Shown here: positions 37,671 to 47,752 of the stretch, one piece after another
How positions within the stretch are numbered: the stretch's first letter is position 1
Layout: every line of letters begins with the position of its first letter
Assembly (NCBI RefSeq): GCF_006980705.1
Contig: NZ_SBHO01000003.1
Location: 124,001-188,000, forward strand
DNA from: Tepidiphilus olei
GTDB taxonomy: Bacteria; Pseudomonadota; Gammaproteobacteria; Burkholderiales; Rhodocyclaceae
Direction: 5' to 3'
Length of the DNA: 64,000 bases
Notes under the pieces: generated by a model
Seen by the model: only the letters and a program-made list of their open reading frames with translations
Database searches by the model: none
What the model was told of the DNA's origin: nothing
Made by a program: the position numbers and the translations under genes

Positions 37671-38123
37671 ATGAAAGTACGGGAGATCTTGGCGATCAAG
37701 GGAACGGCGCTCTTCACCATTACCCCCAATCGTTTCCTCTCCGACGCGGTGGCGGTGATGGTGGAGCAGGACATCGGCTCTCTGGTGGTGTTCGACGCGG
37801 GGAAAATGGTGGGGCTGCTCACTTTTCGTGAAGTGCTGGTGGCCGTGCATCATGCCTGTGCTTCCTGGGGCATGTTGACGGTCGAGGAGGCGATGCTGCG
37901 CCAGCCCATCGTCGCCGATCCCGACATGGAGCTCGATGCCTTGCGCCTGCGCATGGTGCAGACGCGGCAGCGCTATTTTCCCGTGATGGAGGAGGGCACC
38001 TTGCTCGGCGTCGTGTCGTTCTACGATGTAGCCAAGGCGGTGCTCGAAGAAAAAGACTTCGAGAATCGGATGTTGAAAGACTACATCCGCAATTGGCCGG
38101 AGACCGGCGAAAAAGAAGTTTGA
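37671..38123 (+). CDS. CBS-pair domain protein
   Basis: A 150-residue protein that is essentially one tandem CBS module. CBS1 (about 1-62) has [20 protein letters not shown] and [14 protein letters not shown]2 (about 72-130) has [23 protein letters not shown] and [15 protein letters not shown]. Such stand-alone modules usually bind adenine nucleotides or NAD and sense energy state; the partner is unknown. It lies between fdxA and an acyl-CoA ligase in one direction and could be transcribed with either. Confidence 0.9.
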   Translation: MKVREILAIKGTALFTITPNRFLSDAVAVMVEQDIGSLVVFDAGKMVGLLTFREVLVAVHHACASWGMLTVEEAMLRQPIVADPDMELDALRLRMVQTRQRYFPVMEEGTLLGVVSFYDVAKAVLEEKDFENRMLKDYIRNWPETGEKEV

Positions 38124-38239
38124 TCGAGGGTCCAGGGATATCCATGCCAGTCGCCCGTAAGAGGCGTCGGCGCTACCGGGAGGAGGGATCGAGGCCGCGG
38201 GAATCAGCCTGCGGCGTGATCCGAGGTGGAGGAGAATCC

Positions 38240-39910
38240 ATGGAAAAAATCTGGCTCAGGAGCTATCCGCCGGGCGTGCCGGCGGAAATCGACCCGACCG
38301 AGCATGCCTCGCTGGTCGACTTGTTCGAGCGCAGCGTGGCGCGTTTCGCCGACCTGCCTGCGTTCACCCACATGGGCAGGACGTTGACCTACCGCGAGGT
38401 GGACCGTCTTTCGGCCAACTTCGCTTCTTTCCTGCAACATGGGTTGGGTTTGGCGCCAGGCTCGCGGGTGGCGCTGATGCTGCCCAACGTGCTGCAATAT
38501 CCGGTGGCGATGTTCGGCATCCTGCGGGCCGGCTGCGTGGTGGTCAATGTCAATCCGCTCTACACGCCGCGCGAGGTGTCGCATCAGTTGCGCGACGCCG
38601 GTGCCGAGGCGATCATCGTACTGGAAAATTTCGCCCATACGCTCGACGAAGTTCCGGAAGTGCGCTCGTTGAAAGCAGTAGTAGTGACTTCCTTGGCGGA
38701 GATGCTGGGGGCGCCTCGCTCGTGGGTGGTGGATTTCGTCGTGCGCCGAGTGAAAAAAATGGTGCCGCCGTGGCGTCTGCCCGGGCACATTCGCTGGGGG
38801 GAAGCCTTGCGGCGGGGGGCCGTGCGCTCGATGACGCGCGTCGAGCCGGGGCTCGAGGACATCGCTTTCCTGCAATACACGGGGGGGACCACGGGGGTGG
38901 CCAAGGGGGCAGTACTCCTGCACCGCAACCTCATCGCCAACGTGCTGCAAGCGACGGCCTGGGTCGGATCGGTGTTGCGCGAGGCCGAGGAACGCGTCGT
39001 GACCGCTCTGCCGCTGTACCACATCTTCGCACTCACGGCCAACTGCCTCGTTTTCTTCCGCCTGGGGGGGCACAACCTGCTCATCACTAACCCCCGGGAC
39101 ATCGACGGCCTGGTGCGGGAATTGAGCAAGTGGCCGTTTACCGCGATCACCGGCGTGAATACCCTCTTCAACGCTTTGGTGCATCACCCCGAGTTTGCCA
39201 AGCTCGATTTTTCCCCGCTCAAGCTCACCCTGGGTGGAGGAATGGCGGTGCAGCAAGCGGTGGCGCAGAAGTGGCAGCAAATCACCGGACGACCGCTGCT
39301 CGAAGCCTATGGCTTGACCGAAACCTCGCCGGCCGTGACGATCAATCCCTTGGATTTGCCGGCGTTCAATCATTCGATCGGTCTGCCTCTTCCTTCCACG
39401 GACGTGAGCCTGCGCGACGATGCCGGAGCCGAGGTGCCGCCGGGTGAGGCGGGTGAGCTGTGCGTGCGCGGGCCGCAAGTGATGCGGGAGTACTGGAACC
39501 GCCCGGACGAGACGGCCAAGGTATTCTTCCCCGATGGATTCTTGCGCACGGGCGACGTCGCGAGAATGGACGAGCGCGGTTTCCTCTACATCGTCGATCG
39601 CAAGAAAGACATGATCCTCGTGTCGGGTTTCAACGTCTATCCCAACGAAGTCGAGGACGTGATCGCTCTGCATCCCGGGGTGTTGGAAGTGGCGGTGGTG
39701 GGCGTGCCCGACGAACACAGCGGCGAGGCGGTGAAAGCCTACGTGGTGCGTCGCGATCCCTCGCTCGATGCCGAAGCGATTCGGCAATGGTGCCGCGAAC
39801 GGCTCACACCCTACAAGGTGCCGCACCACATCGAATTCCGCGAGGAACTGCCCAAGACACAGGTGGGCAAGATCTTGCGTCGTGCCTTGCGTGAAGAGGC
39901 GCGAGGGTAG
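38240..39910 (+). CDS. fadD: Long-chain fatty acid CoA ligase, FadD-like
   Basis: A 556-residue acyl-adenylate-forming enzyme activating fatty acids to acyl-CoA. The phosphate loop [32 protein letters not shown] and the C-terminal hinge [20 protein letters not shown] with catalytic Lys in [13 protein letters not shown] are clear. Length and the [15 protein letters not shown] block match FadD of Proteobacteria. Start at 38240 ([11 protein letters not shown]) has a GGAGGAGA box; a 49-residue upstream extension is Arg rich and unsupported. A 115-bp gap separates it from the CBS gene, so it may have its own promoter. Confidence 0.92.
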   Translation: MEKIWLRSYPPGVPAEIDPTEHASLVDLFERSVARFADLPAFTHMGRTLTYREVDRLSANFASFLQHGLGLAPGSRVALMLPNVLQYPVAMFGILRAGCVVVNVNPLYTPREVSHQLRDAGAEAIIVLENFAHTLDEVPEVRSLKAVVVTSLAEMLGAPRSWVVDFVVRRVKKMVPPWRLPGHIRWGEALRRGAVRSMTRVEPGLEDIAFLQYTGGTTGVAKGAVLLHRNLIANVLQATAWVGSVLREAEERVVTALPLYHIFALTANCLVFFRLGGHNLLITNPRDIDGLVRELSKWPFTAITGVNTLFNALVHHPEFAKLDFSPLKLTLGGGMAVQQAVAQKWQQITGRPLLEAYGLTETSPAVTINPLDLPAFNHSIGLPLPSTDVSLRDDAGAEVPPGEAGELCVRGPQVMREYWNRPDETAKVFFPDGFLRTGDVARMDERGFLYIVDRKKDMILVSGFNVYPNEVEDVIALHPGVLEVAVVGVPDEHSGEAVKAYVVRRDPSLDAEAIRQWCRERLTPYKVPHHIEFREELPKTQVGKILRRALREEARG

Positions 39911-39925
39911 GGATGCAAAAATCGC

Positions 39926-39954
39926 TTGTCAACGACCGAATTTCGTGTTTTACT
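39926..39954 (+). promoter_or_regulatory. Promoter of the ilvBN attenuator transcript
   Basis: TTGTCA (39926-39931) and TTTACT (39949-39954) are 17 bp apart, fitting sigma-70 well. Transcription would start near 39961, a few bases before the leader-peptide ATG. It lies directly after the fadD stop. Confidence 0.6.
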
Positions 39955-39966
39955 TCGAACCATGAA

Positions 39967-40065
39967 ATGAATCGGAGTATCTCGGTGGTCCGTTCCGCCC
40001 TTTTCCTGGCCGTTCTGCTGTCCGTACGCGTAGGCGTAGGGCCGCATGCGCCCCGGAGGGACTGA
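39967..40065 (+). CDS. ilvBN leader peptide
   Basis: A 32-codon open frame beginning MNRSISVVRSALFLAVLLSV and continuing RVGVGPHAPRRD. Six Val, four Leu and one Ile fall within residues 5-24, including three GTA codons in alternation near the end. It has the position, size and composition of the enterobacterial ilvB leader peptide. Ribosome stalling on it would control the downstream attenuator. The stop at 40063 falls 2 bases after the antiterminator arm, so a ribosome that reaches the stop masks that arm. Confidence 0.82.
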   Translation: MNRSISVVRSALFLAVLLSVRVGVGPHAPRRD

Positions 40066-40110
40066 CGCCGGATCCGAGCATCGTACCGATTCGAACCCGA
40101 CCCCCTCCGG
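40053..40110 (+). promoter_or_regulatory. Antiterminator pairing of the ilvBN attenuator
   Basis: CCGGAGGG (40053-40060, in the last leader codons) is exactly complementary to CCCTCCGG (40103-40110), which contains the 5' arm of the terminator. Pairing of the two would prevent terminator formation when the ribosome stalls at the upstream Val/Leu codons. Confidence 0.75.
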
Positions 40111-40141
40111 AGCCAGTCTCCCGAGGGGGTTTCGTTTTTTT
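40100..40141 (+). terminator. Attenuator terminator of ilvBN
   Basis: ACCCCCTC (40100-40107) pairs with GAGGGGGT (40123-40130), a perfect 8-bp stem, followed by TTCGTTTTTTT. It ends 20 bp before the ilvB start and is the default stop for transcription when branched-chain aminoacyl-tRNAs are plentiful. Confidence 0.88.
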
Positions 40142-40160
40142 AGGCACGAGGAGTAGGGCG

Positions 40161-41828
40161 ATGATGACGATGACCGGCGCCGAGTTGATCGTGCGCTTGT
40201 TGGAACAGCAGGAGATAGAGACGATCGTGGGCATTCCCGGCGGGGCGATCCTGCCGCTCTACGATGCCCTGAGTCAGTCGAAACGGATTCGGCACGTGCT
40301 CGCGCGCCACGAGCAGGGTGCCGGTTTCATGGCCCAGGGCATGGCGCGGGTGACGGGCAAGCCCGCGGTGTGCTTTGCTTCGAGCGGCCCGGGGGCGACG
40401 AACCTGGTGACGGCGATCGCCGATGCGCGTCTCGACTCCATTCCGCTGGTGGCGATCACGGGGCAGGTGCCGCTGGCTATGATCGGCACCGACGCGTTCC
40501 AGGAGGTCGACATCTACGGCATGACCATCCCCATCACCAAGCACAATTTCCTCGTGCGCTCCGCCGCCGAGCTGCTGGAGGTGATCCCGCAGGCGTTTCG
40601 CATCGCCATGTCCGGGCGTCCGGGGCCGGTGCTCGTCGACGTGCCCAAGGACGTGCAGAACCAGCTCGTCACGTTCGAGCGCCTGCCGGCGCCGGCGGTG
40701 CCCGATCCGCTGCCGCCGCTGGATGAAACGGCGATCGCGGCGGCAGCGCGTTTGATCGACGAGGCCGAGCGTCCCGTGCTCTATCTGGGCGGCGGGGTGA
40801 TTCATGCCGATGCCGCCCCGCTCGCGGTGACACTGGCCGAGCAGACGGCGATGCCCACCACCATGACGCTGATGGCGCTGGGGGCGATGCCGGTCGATCA
40901 TCCCCTGTCGCTGGGGATGCTGGGTATGCACGGCGCGCGCTATACGAACTTCGCCTTGCAGGAATCGGACTTGTTGGTGTGCGTCGGAGCGCGTTTCGAC
41001 GACCGGGCGATCGGCAAGGCCTCGCAGTTCTGCCCGGAGGCGAAAGTGATCCACATCGACATCGACCGGGCGGAACTGGGCAAGATTCGCCGTCCCGACG
41101 TGGCGATCCATGGCGACGTCAAGGCCGTGCTGCAGGCGCTGTTGCCCCGGGTGCGGGCTCAGCTGCGCAAACGCTGGCTGAGCCACGTGGCGAGTTTGAA
41201 GTCGCGCTTCCCGCTGGTGCTGGAAGGGCGGGATGACCCACGTAGCCACTATGGGCTCATTCAGGCGGTGGCCAAGGCGCTCGACGACGACGCGGTGGTG
41301 GTCACCGACGTCGGCCAGCACCAGATGTGGGTGGCGCAGGCCTATCCGCTGCGCCGGCCGCGGCAGTGGCTCACTTCCGGCGGGCTGGGCACGATGGGTT
41401 TCGGACTGCCGGCGGCGATCGGTGCGTCGCTCGCCGAGCCCCAGCGTACGGTAGTGTGTTTCACCGGCGACGGCAGCCTGAAGATGAACATCCAGGAGAT
41501 GGCCACGCTCGCCGAAGAAGGGGGCAAGGTCAAGATCGTGCTGATGAACAACCAGTCGCTCGGGCTCGTCTATCAGCAGCAAAACCTCTTCTATGGCAAG
41601 CGTGTGATCGCTTCGAACTACCGTCGACCGACCGATTTCGTCAAGATCGCGGAGGGATTCGGCTTGGAGACGCTCGATCTGGATCACAGTGAGCATCCCG
41701 AGGCCGATCTGGCGGCGATCCTGCGCCGCCCCGGCCCGGCGCTGATCCATTGTTCGATCGATCGCGAGCGTTTCGTCTATCCGATGGTGCCGCCGGGCGC
41801 CGCCAACACCGAGATGATCGAGGGCTGA
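40161..41828 (+). CDS. ilvB: Acetolactate synthase large (catalytic) subunit, IlvB type
   Basis: Thiamine diphosphate enzyme condensing pyruvate to acetolactate (or with 2-oxobutyrate), first common step of valine, leucine and isoleucine synthesis. The 555-residue protein has VGIPGGAILPLYDAL, the catalytic Glu in RHEQGAGFMAQGMARVTG, the FAD region GMLGMHGARYTNFAL, and the thiamine-binding GDGSLKMNIQEMATLAEE through VLMNNQSLGLVYQQQN. A GAGGAG box lies 7 bp before the ATG at 40161. Length and partner (short IlvN) point to the valine-sensitive AHAS I class of enterobacteria, rather than the IlvIH class usual in Betaproteobacteria. Confidence 0.95.
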   Translation: MMTMTGAELIVRLLEQQEIETIVGIPGGAILPLYDALSQSKRIRHVLARHEQGAGFMAQGMARVTGKPAVCFASSGPGATNLVTAIADARLDSIPLVAITGQVPLAMIGTDAFQEVDIYGMTIPITKHNFLVRSAAELLEVIPQAFRIAMSGRPGPVLVDVPKDVQNQLVTFERLPAPAVPDPLPPLDETAIAAAARLIDEAERPVLYLGGGVIHADAAPLAVTLAEQTAMPTTMTLMALGAMPVDHPLSLGMLGMHGARYTNFALQESDLLVCVGARFDDRAIGKASQFCPEAKVIHIDIDRAELGKIRRPDVAIHGDVKAVLQALLPRVRAQLRKRWLSHVASLKSRFPLVLEGRDDPRSHYGLIQAVAKALDDDAVVVTDVGQHQMWVAQAYPLRRPRQWLTSGGLGTMGFGLPAAIGASLAEPQRTVVCFTGDGSLKMNIQEMATLAEEGGKVKIVLMNNQSLGLVYQQQNLFYGKRVIASNYRRPTDFVKIAEGFGLETLDLDHSEHPEADLAAILRRPGPALIHCSIDRERFVYPMVPPGAANTEMIEG

Positions 41829-41840
41829 CAGGAGAGAGAG

Positions 41841-42155
41841 ATGATCGAACAAGTGGCCGAGCCGCTGCCCACGAGCGGTTTCGAGAAAGTGGTGCTGGAG
41901 CTGGAAGTCAACAACCATCCCGGGGTGATGAGTCACATTTGCGGGCTCTTTGCCCGGCGCGCTTTCAACGTCGAAGGAATTTTGTGCATGCCCTTGCCCG
42001 ACGGGCAGCGCAGCCGTATCTGGCTCACCGTTTTCGCCGATCAGCGGTTAGAACAACTCATCCACCAGCTCGAGCGCCTGGTCGACGTGCTCGAGGTACG
42101 GCGCCACGGTGCCGACCACGAGGTGTTCGTGCAGTTGGAGCGCTTTTTCCAGTGA
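41841..42155 (+). CDS. ilvN: Acetolactate synthase small regulatory subunit, short IlvN type
   Basis: A 104-residue single ACT-domain subunit that gives valine feedback to IlvB. Blocks VVLELEVNNHPGVMSHICGL, FARRAFNVEGILCMPLPDG and RLEQLIHQLERLVDVLEV match E. coli IlvN closely. The C-terminal domain found in the roughly 160-residue IlvH is absent. It is 12 bp after ilvB with a GAGAGAGAG ribosome binding site. The pair is followed by aroC after 62 bp. No ilvC adjoins it here, another difference from the usual betaproteobacterial ilvIHC order. Confidence 0.94.
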   Translation: MIEQVAEPLPTSGFEKVVLELEVNNHPGVMSHICGLFARRAFNVEGILCMPLPDGQRSRIWLTVFADQRLEQLIHQLERLVDVLEVRRHGADHEVFVQLERFFQ

Positions 42156-42217
42156 GCCGAAGTGGGCCGGGGCACATGCTACACTTGCTCCTCTGCGTAT
42201 GGGCGACAAGGTAAGCG

Positions 42218-43348
42218 ATGGCGGGCAACACCTTCGGCACAGTGTTCACGGTGACTTCCTTCGGGGAATCGCACGGCCCGGCGATCGGCTGTGTGGTCGA
42301 TGGCTGCCCACCGGGCTTGGCGCTCAGCGAGGCCGACATCCAGTGTGAGCTCGATCGGCGCAAGCCCGGCACCTCGCGCCACGTCACCCAGCGGCGCGAG
42401 CCCGACACCGTCGAGATCCTCTCGGGCGTCTATGAGGGTATGACCACGGGCACGCCGATCGCGCTCCTGATTCGCAACGTCGACCAGCGTTCCAAGGATT
42501 ACGGCAACCTCGTGGAGACGTTCCGCCCGGGGCATGCCGACTACGCCTATACGATGAAATACGGCCGGCGCGACCCGCGCGGCGGCGGGCGCTCTTCGGC
42601 GCGTGAGACGGCGGTGCGGGTGGCAGCCGGGGCGATCGCCAAGAAATGGCTGCGCGAGCGCCACGGCGTGGTGATCCGCGGCTTCATGGCGCAATTGGGG
42701 CCGATCGAAATCCCCTTCGTCTCCTGGGAACACGTGGAGCACAATCCTTTCTTCGCCCCCAATCTCGAGCTGGTGCCGGAGCTCGAGCGCTTCATGGATG
42801 CGCTGCGCAAGGCGGGCGACTCGGTCGGAGCGAAACTCACCGTGGTGGCAAGCGGCGTGCCCCCCGGTTGGGGCGAGCCGGTGTTCGGTCGGCTCGATGC
42901 CGAGATCGCCGCGGCGATGATGAGCATCAACGCCGTCAAGGGCGTGGAGATCGGCGACGGTTTTGCCGTCGTGACCCAACGCGGCAGCGAGCATGGCGAC
43001 GAGCTCACGCCGCAGGGGTTTCTCTCGAACCACGCCGGCGGCATTCTCGGCGGCATCAGCACCGGGCAGGATGTCGTCGTCCATCTGGCGGTGAAACCCA
43101 CCTCCAGCATCCGGCTCGAGCGACGCTCGATCGATCTGCGCGGGGCGCCGACCACGGTGGCCACGCACGGACGGCACGATCCCTGCGTGGGGATCCGCGC
43201 CACGCCCATCGCCGAGGCCATGCTCGCGCTGGTGCTGATGGACCAGGCGTTGCGCCATCGGGCGCAGTGCGGTGACGTGGTGCCTCCCGTTTCTCCTCTC
43301 CCCGGGGTGGCGCCGGGCGTGGTGGGTCCGGTTCCCTCGCCCCGCTGA
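42218..43348 (+). CDS. aroC: Chorismate synthase
   Basis: Last common step of the shikimate pathway, converting EPSP to chorismate with reduced FMN. The 376-residue protein begins [20 protein letters not shown], one of the best family signatures, and has [44 protein letters not shown] split in the middle and the C-terminal [19 protein letters not shown] with the catalytic Asp region. The length is normal. It supplies the chorismate used by trpE in this window. Confidence 0.98.
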   Translation: MAGNTFGTVFTVTSFGESHGPAIGCVVDGCPPGLALSEADIQCELDRRKPGTSRHVTQRREPDTVEILSGVYEGMTTGTPIALLIRNVDQRSKDYGNLVETFRPGHADYAYTMKYGRRDPRGGGRSSARETAVRVAAGAIAKKWLRERHGVVIRGFMAQLGPIEIPFVSWEHVEHNPFFAPNLELVPELERFMDALRKAGDSVGAKLTVVASGVPPGWGEPVFGRLDAEIAAAMMSINAVKGVEIGDGFAVVTQRGSEHGDELTPQGFLSNHAGGILGGISTGQDVVVHLAVKPTSSIRLERRSIDLRGAPTTVATHGRHDPCVGIRATPIAEAMLALVLMDQALRHRAQCGDVVPPVSPLPGVAPGVVGPVPSPR

Positions 43349-43352
43349 CCCC

Positions 43353-44531
43353 GTGGTGCAACGGGAGGCATTGCCTTATTGGCGCTTGTCGCTCTATAAC
43401 CTGAGCTATTTCGCCTTCCTGGGTATTTTTGCCCCTTATTTTTCTCTCTACCTCGCCGCGCTCGGTTGGACGGCCGGCGCGATCGCTGCCGCGATGGCGC
43501 TGATGCAAGCCATGCGCGTGCTTGCGCCTCCCTTGTGGTCTCTGCCCTTGGAACGAGGGGTGGGCCATGTCGCTCTGTTGCGTCGGGCGGCCATGATGGC
43601 GCTCGCGGCCGGGGGTGTGTTCTTGGTGGCCAGTGAGCCGCGCTGGGTGTTACCAGCCGTGGCAGTGATCGGTTTTTGTTGGAGTGGAGCGCTGCCGGTG
43701 TTCGAGGCGCTCACTTTCGCGCACTTGCGCGAAGAGGCACACCGCTATGCGCGGATCCGGCTGTGGGGTTCGATCGGTTTCATCGTCGCGGTGCTCGGTC
43801 TCGGTCATTGGCTCGAGCGAGACGGCGTGGAGACGTTACCGGTATGGTTGGCGGCGGCACTGGCCGGCGGGGTCTTGATGGCCTTCGCCTTGCCAGAACC
43901 CACTCCGACGCGAGTTTTGGTCCGGACCTTGCCGCCATGGCGTGCCGTGTTGGCGCGTCGTGAGGTGACGGCTTTTCTGCTCGCCTCTTTCGCCATGTCG
44001 GCAGCGCATGGGCCGCTGTATGTTTTCTATTCCATGCACCTCGATCGCTTGGGGTACGATAAGGAGGCAATCGGCGCGCTCTGGGCACTGGGTGTGGCTT
44101 CCGAGATCGTGTTATTCTGGGCTCTGCCTGGAGTGCTGCGGCGTTTTACCGTGCGCACGCTCTTGTTCGTTGCCTACGGTGCGGCCGTGGTACGTTTCCT
44201 CGCAATCGGATGGGGCGGAGCCTGGCCGGTGGTCGTGGTGCTGGCGCAACTGTTGCACGCGGCCACGTTCGGCGTGTTCCACGGTGCGAACGTGCACTTG
44301 CTGCGGCAGTGGTTTCCCGGCCCCTTGCTCGCGCGCGGCCAGGCGCTCTATGGTAGCTTGTCCTTCGGGGCCGGTGGAATGCTGGGAGCCATGATGTCCG
44401 GCTGGTCTTGGTCGGCCCTGGGGCCAGAGTGGACCTATACCCTCGGCAGCGCGTTTGCGCTGTCCGGGATGGGCTTCGTTGCCATCGCGCTACGCCAAGG
44501 TGCTAGCGTCGATGACGAGGTTGTGAAATAA
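43353..44531 (+). CDS. MFS transporter, HcaT/3-phenylpropionate-like family
   Basis: A 392-residue inner-membrane protein with about 12 hydrophobic helices. The N-terminal [20 protein letters not shown] and the central [32 protein letters not shown] are typical of the MFS branch related to HcaT and nucleoside:H+ symporters. It starts at GTG 43353 (or the adjacent GTG 43356), 4 bp after the aroC stop. Two Gly-rich helices near residue 330 ([15 protein letters not shown]) close the second half. The substrate is unknown; location between aroC and leuC does not identify it. Confidence 0.85.
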   Translation: MVQREALPYWRLSLYNLSYFAFLGIFAPYFSLYLAALGWTAGAIAAAMALMQAMRVLAPPLWSLPLERGVGHVALLRRAAMMALAAGGVFLVASEPRWVLPAVAVIGFCWSGALPVFEALTFAHLREEAHRYARIRLWGSIGFIVAVLGLGHWLERDGVETLPVWLAAALAGGVLMAFALPEPTPTRVLVRTLPPWRAVLARREVTAFLLASFAMSAAHGPLYVFYSMHLDRLGYDKEAIGALWALGVASEIVLFWALPGVLRRFTVRTLLFVAYGAAVVRFLAIGWGGAWPVVVVLAQLLHAATFGVFHGANVHLLRQWFPGPLLARGQALYGSLSFGAGGMLGAMMSGWSWSALGPEWTYTLGSAFALSGMGFVAIALRQGASVDDEVVK

Positions 44532-44533
44532 TT

Positions 44534-44550
44534 GCGCGCCATGGGCGCGC
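44534..44550. other. Hairpin upstream of leuC
   Basis: GCGCGCC-ATG-GGCGCGC is a perfect 7-bp inverted repeat in the 40-bp gap between the MFS gene and leuC. No T run follows. It may act as a processing or stability element, or a weak terminator of the aroC-MFS transcript. Confidence 0.35.
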
Positions 44551-44571
44551 TCGACCCGGAGAGAACCTTCG

Positions 44572-45993
44572 ATGAACGCCAAGACGTTGTATGACAAATT
44601 GTGGGATGCGCATCTGGTGCGCCAAGAGCCCGATGGCACGGCCCTCATCTACATCGATCGCCACTTGATCCATGAGGTAACGAGCCCCCAGGCGTTTGAG
44701 GGGCTGCGTTTGGCAGGACGCAAGCCCTGGCGAACGGCTTCCGTCGTCGCTACGGCCGATCACAACGTCCCCACCGACCCCGGCGAGAGCGAGATCCGCG
44801 ATCCCGTCTCGCGCGAGCAAGTCGTCACCCTCGACCAGAACATCCGTGCCTTCGGGGCGCTGCGTTACTTTCCCTTTCGCGACCCGCGCCAGGGCATCGT
44901 GCACGTCATCGGCCCGGAGAGCGGGGCGACGCTGCCGGGCATGACCGTGGTGTGCGGTGATTCGCACACCTCCACGCACGGGGCCTTTGCTTGTCTCGCT
45001 CACGGCATCGGCACTTCCGAAGTCGAGCATGTGCTCGCCACCCAATGCCTCATCCAGAAGAAAGCCAAGAACATGCGCGTGCGCGTCGACGGCAGCCTGC
45101 CGCCGGGCGTCTACGCCAAGGACGTGATTCTGGCGATCATCGGGAGAATCGGCACCGCCGGCGGCACGGGGCACGCCATCGAATTCGCCGGTGAGGCGAT
45201 CCGCTCGCTCTCCATGGAAGGGCGCATGACGGTGTGCAACATGGCGATAGAGGCCGGCGCGCGCGTGGGCATGGTCGCGGTGGACGACAAGACCATCGAC
45301 TACTTCCGCGACAAGCCGCTCGCGCCCAAGGGCGAGCTATGGGAGCAGGCAGTCGACTACTGGCGCACCCTGGTCTCCGACGCCGATGCCCGGTTCGACC
45401 GCGAGGTGGTGCTCGATGCTTCCATCCTCAAACCGCAGGTCACCTGGGGCACTTCGCCGGAGATGGTCACCGACATCGAAGGGCGGGTGCCCGATCCGGC
45501 CGCTTTCGCCGATCCGGTCAAGCGGGACGCCGCCGAGCGGGCGCTCGCCTACATGGGGCTGGAGCCGGGCACGCCGATCCGCGAAATCAAGGTGGATCAG
45601 GTCTTCATCGGCTCGTGCACCAATTCCCGCATCGAGGATCTGCGCGCGGCCGCCGCCGTCGTGCGCGGGCGCAAGAAAGCGCCCAACGTCAAGCGCGTGT
45701 TGGTGGTACCCGGTTCGGGCCTGGTGAAGGAACAGGCCGAGGAAGAGGGGCTGCACCGCATTTTTCTGGAAGCCGGCTTCGAATGGCGTGACCCGGGCTG
45801 CTCCATGTGCCTGGCGATGAACGCCGATCGGCTCGAGCCGGGTGAGCGCTGCGCCTCGACCTCCAACCGCAACTTTGAAGGCCGCCAAGGGGCCGGTGGG
45901 CGCACGCACTTGGTGAGCCCGGCCATGGCCGCCGCCGCCGCGATCGCCGGACACTTCGTCGACGTGCGCGAACTGCTTCCGGCCGCCGTCTGA
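44572..45993 (+). CDS. leuC: 3-isopropylmalate dehydratase large subunit
   Basis: Iron-sulfur aconitase-family enzyme isomerising 2- to 3-isopropylmalate in leucine synthesis, with LeuD. The 473-residue protein has [20 protein letters not shown], the cluster Cys in [17 protein letters not shown] and [11 protein letters not shown] (three Cys ligands in all), and a C-terminal [19 protein letters not shown]. It opens the leuC-leuD-leuB run. No LysR regulator or leader peptide is evident upstream. Confidence 0.98.
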   Translation: MNAKTLYDKLWDAHLVRQEPDGTALIYIDRHLIHEVTSPQAFEGLRLAGRKPWRTASVVATADHNVPTDPGESEIRDPVSREQVVTLDQNIRAFGALRYFPFRDPRQGIVHVIGPESGATLPGMTVVCGDSHTSTHGAFACLAHGIGTSEVEHVLATQCLIQKKAKNMRVRVDGSLPPGVYAKDVILAIIGRIGTAGGTGHAIEFAGEAIRSLSMEGRMTVCNMAIEAGARVGMVAVDDKTIDYFRDKPLAPKGELWEQAVDYWRTLVSDADARFDREVVLDASILKPQVTWGTSPEMVTDIEGRVPDPAAFADPVKRDAAERALAYMGLEPGTPIREIKVDQVFIGSCTNSRIEDLRAAAAVVRGRKKAPNVKRVLVVPGSGLVKEQAEEEGLHRIFLEAGFEWRDPGCSMCLAMNADRLEPGERCASTSNRNFEGRQGAGGRTHLVSPAMAAAAAIAGHFVDVRELLPAAV

Positions 45994-46013
45994 AACCCGA
46001 GAGAGACAAAGAC

Positions 46014-46667
46014 ATGGAACAATTCATCCGCCTCGATGGTCTGGTCGCTCCGCTCGATCGGGCCAACGTCGACACCGACGCCATCATTCCCAAGCAATTT
46101 CTCAAGTCCATCCACCGCAGCGGCTTCGGCCCCTACCTCTTCGACGAGTGGCGCTACCTCGACCACGGTGAGCCGGGGATGGACTGCAGCAAACGGCCGA
46201 AGAATCCCGATTTCGTGCTCAACCAGCCGCGCTACGAGGGAGCGCAGATCCTGCTCGTGCGCGAGAACTTCGGCTGCGGCAGCTCGCGCGAGCACGCGCC
46301 CTGGGCTTTGCTCGACTACGGTTTTCGGGCGCTGATCGGCCCCAGCTTCGCCGACATCTTCTACAACAACTGCTTCAAGAACGGCTTGCTGCCCATCGTG
46401 CTGCCGGCCGAAGAAGTCGATCGGCTCTTTCGCGAATGCGAGGCCACGCCCGGCTACCGTCTGGTGATCGATCTGCCGTCGCAGACCATCACCACGCCCG
46501 AAGGGCGGGTGATCTCCTTCGAGATCGACCCCTTCCGCAAGGAGTGTCTGCTCAACGGCTGGGACGACATCGCGCTCACGCTGCGCCACGCCGACGAGAT
46601 CCGCCGCTTCGAAGCAGCCTATCGCGCGCGCCATCCCTATTACTTCGTCGAGGAGTCCGCGGCATGA
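46014..46667 (+). CDS. leuD: 3-isopropylmalate dehydratase small subunit
   Basis: Swivel-domain partner of LeuC. The 217-residue protein has [22 protein letters not shown] near the start, split over residues 7-28, and the substrate loop [19 protein letters not shown]. It lies 20 bp after leuC with an AGAGAGA ribosome binding site and overlaps leuB by 4 bp. No entericidin-like small gene is present between leuC and leuD, unlike in some Betaproteobacteria. Confidence 0.98.
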   Translation: MEQFIRLDGLVAPLDRANVDTDAIIPKQFLKSIHRSGFGPYLFDEWRYLDHGEPGMDCSKRPKNPDFVLNQPRYEGAQILLVRENFGCGSSREHAPWALLDYGFRALIGPSFADIFYNNCFKNGLLPIVLPAEEVDRLFRECEATPGYRLVIDLPSQTITTPEGRVISFEIDPFRKECLLNGWDDIALTLRHADEIRRFEAAYRARHPYYFVEESAA

Positions 46668-47725
46668 AGAAACGAATCTGCGTGCTTCCGGGCGACGGCA
46701 TCGGCCCGGAGATCGTCGCCGAGGCGGTGAAAGTGCTCGACGTCCTCTCCCTGCCGCTCGAGTATGAATACGCCCTCCTGGGCGGCGCGGCGATCGACGC
46801 CACCGGCGAGCCTTACCCCGAGGAAACGCGTTCGGCGGCGCGGCGGGCCGACGCGGTACTGCTCGGTGCCGTGGGCGGGCCGAAGTGGGACGAGCTGCCG
46901 CGTGCCCAGCGTCCCGAGCGGGGGCTTTTGGGCATCCGCAAAGATCTGGGGTTGTTTGCCAACCTGCGCCCGGCCGTGCTCTTCCCCGAGCTGGCCTCGG
47001 CTTCTTCCCTGAAACCCGAAATCGTCTCGGGGCTAGACCTCGTCATCGTGCGGGAGCTCACCGGCGACATCTACTTCGGCGAGCCGCGCGGCATCGAGGT
47101 GCGCGACGGCGAGCGCGTCGGTTTCAACACCATGATCTACCGCGAAAGCGAGATCCGCCGCATCGGCCGCGTGGCTTTCGAAACCGCCCGCCGCCGCGGC
47201 AAGAAACTGTGCTCGGTCGACAAGATGAACGTACTCGAGACCACCCAGTTGTGGCGCGACGTGATGAACGAGCTCGCGCCGGAGTATCCCGACGTGACCC
47301 TCACGCACATGCTCGTCGACAACGCCGCGATGCAACTCGTGCGCGCGCCCAAACAGTTCGACGTGATCGTCACCGGCAATATGTTCGGCGACATCCTCTC
47401 CGACGAGGCGGCCATGCTCACCGGCTCCATCGGCATGCTGCCCTCGGCCTCACTCGACGAGCAGGGCAAGGGGCTCTACGAGCCCTGTCACGGTTCGGCG
47501 CCGGACATCGCCGGGCAAGGCGTGGCCAACCCGCTCGCCACTATTTTGTCGGCGGCAATGATGCTGCGCCATAGCTTCGGCTGGGAAGACGCGGCCGCGC
47601 GCATCGAAGGCGCCGTGCGCACCGTGCTTGCGCAAGGGCTGCGCACGCGCGACATCTTCGAGCCCGGTACGCGGCTCGTCGGCACCGCCGAGATGGGCGA
47701 CGCGGTGGTCGCGGCGCTGCACTGA
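46664..47725 (+). CDS. leuB: 3-isopropylmalate dehydrogenase
   Basis: NAD-dependent oxidative decarboxylation in leucine synthesis. The 353-residue protein has the start [46 protein letters not shown], the catalytic region [37 protein letters not shown] and [20 protein letters not shown]. The ATG at 46664 overlaps the leuD stop; a longer frame to 46436 runs inside leuD. asd follows 27 bp downstream. Confidence 0.98.
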   Translation: MKKRICVLPGDGIGPEIVAEAVKVLDVLSLPLEYEYALLGGAAIDATGEPYPEETRSAARRADAVLLGAVGGPKWDELPRAQRPERGLLGIRKDLGLFANLRPAVLFPELASASSLKPEIVSGLDLVIVRELTGDIYFGEPRGIEVRDGERVGFNTMIYRESEIRRIGRVAFETARRRGKKLCSVDKMNVLETTQLWRDVMNELAPEYPDVTLTHMLVDNAAMQLVRAPKQFDVIVTGNMFGDILSDEAAMLTGSIGMLPSASLDEQGKGLYEPCHGSAPDIAGQGVANPLATILSAAMMLRHSFGWEDAAARIEGAVRTVLAQGLRTRDIFEPGTRLVGTAEMGDAVVAALH

Positions 47726-47752
47726 CGGAAAAAACGAGACGAGGAACAGAGA

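Noticed and set aside
38204-39829. 541-codon minus-strand open frame opposite fadD
   Set aside because: Composition is Arg/His/Gln-rich, as expected from the complement of a GC-rich gene; fadD motifs are complete on the plus strand.
40140-41936. 598-codon minus-strand open frame opposite ilvB
   Set aside because: Shadow of ilvB; it would also run through the attenuator terminator and has no recognisable motif.
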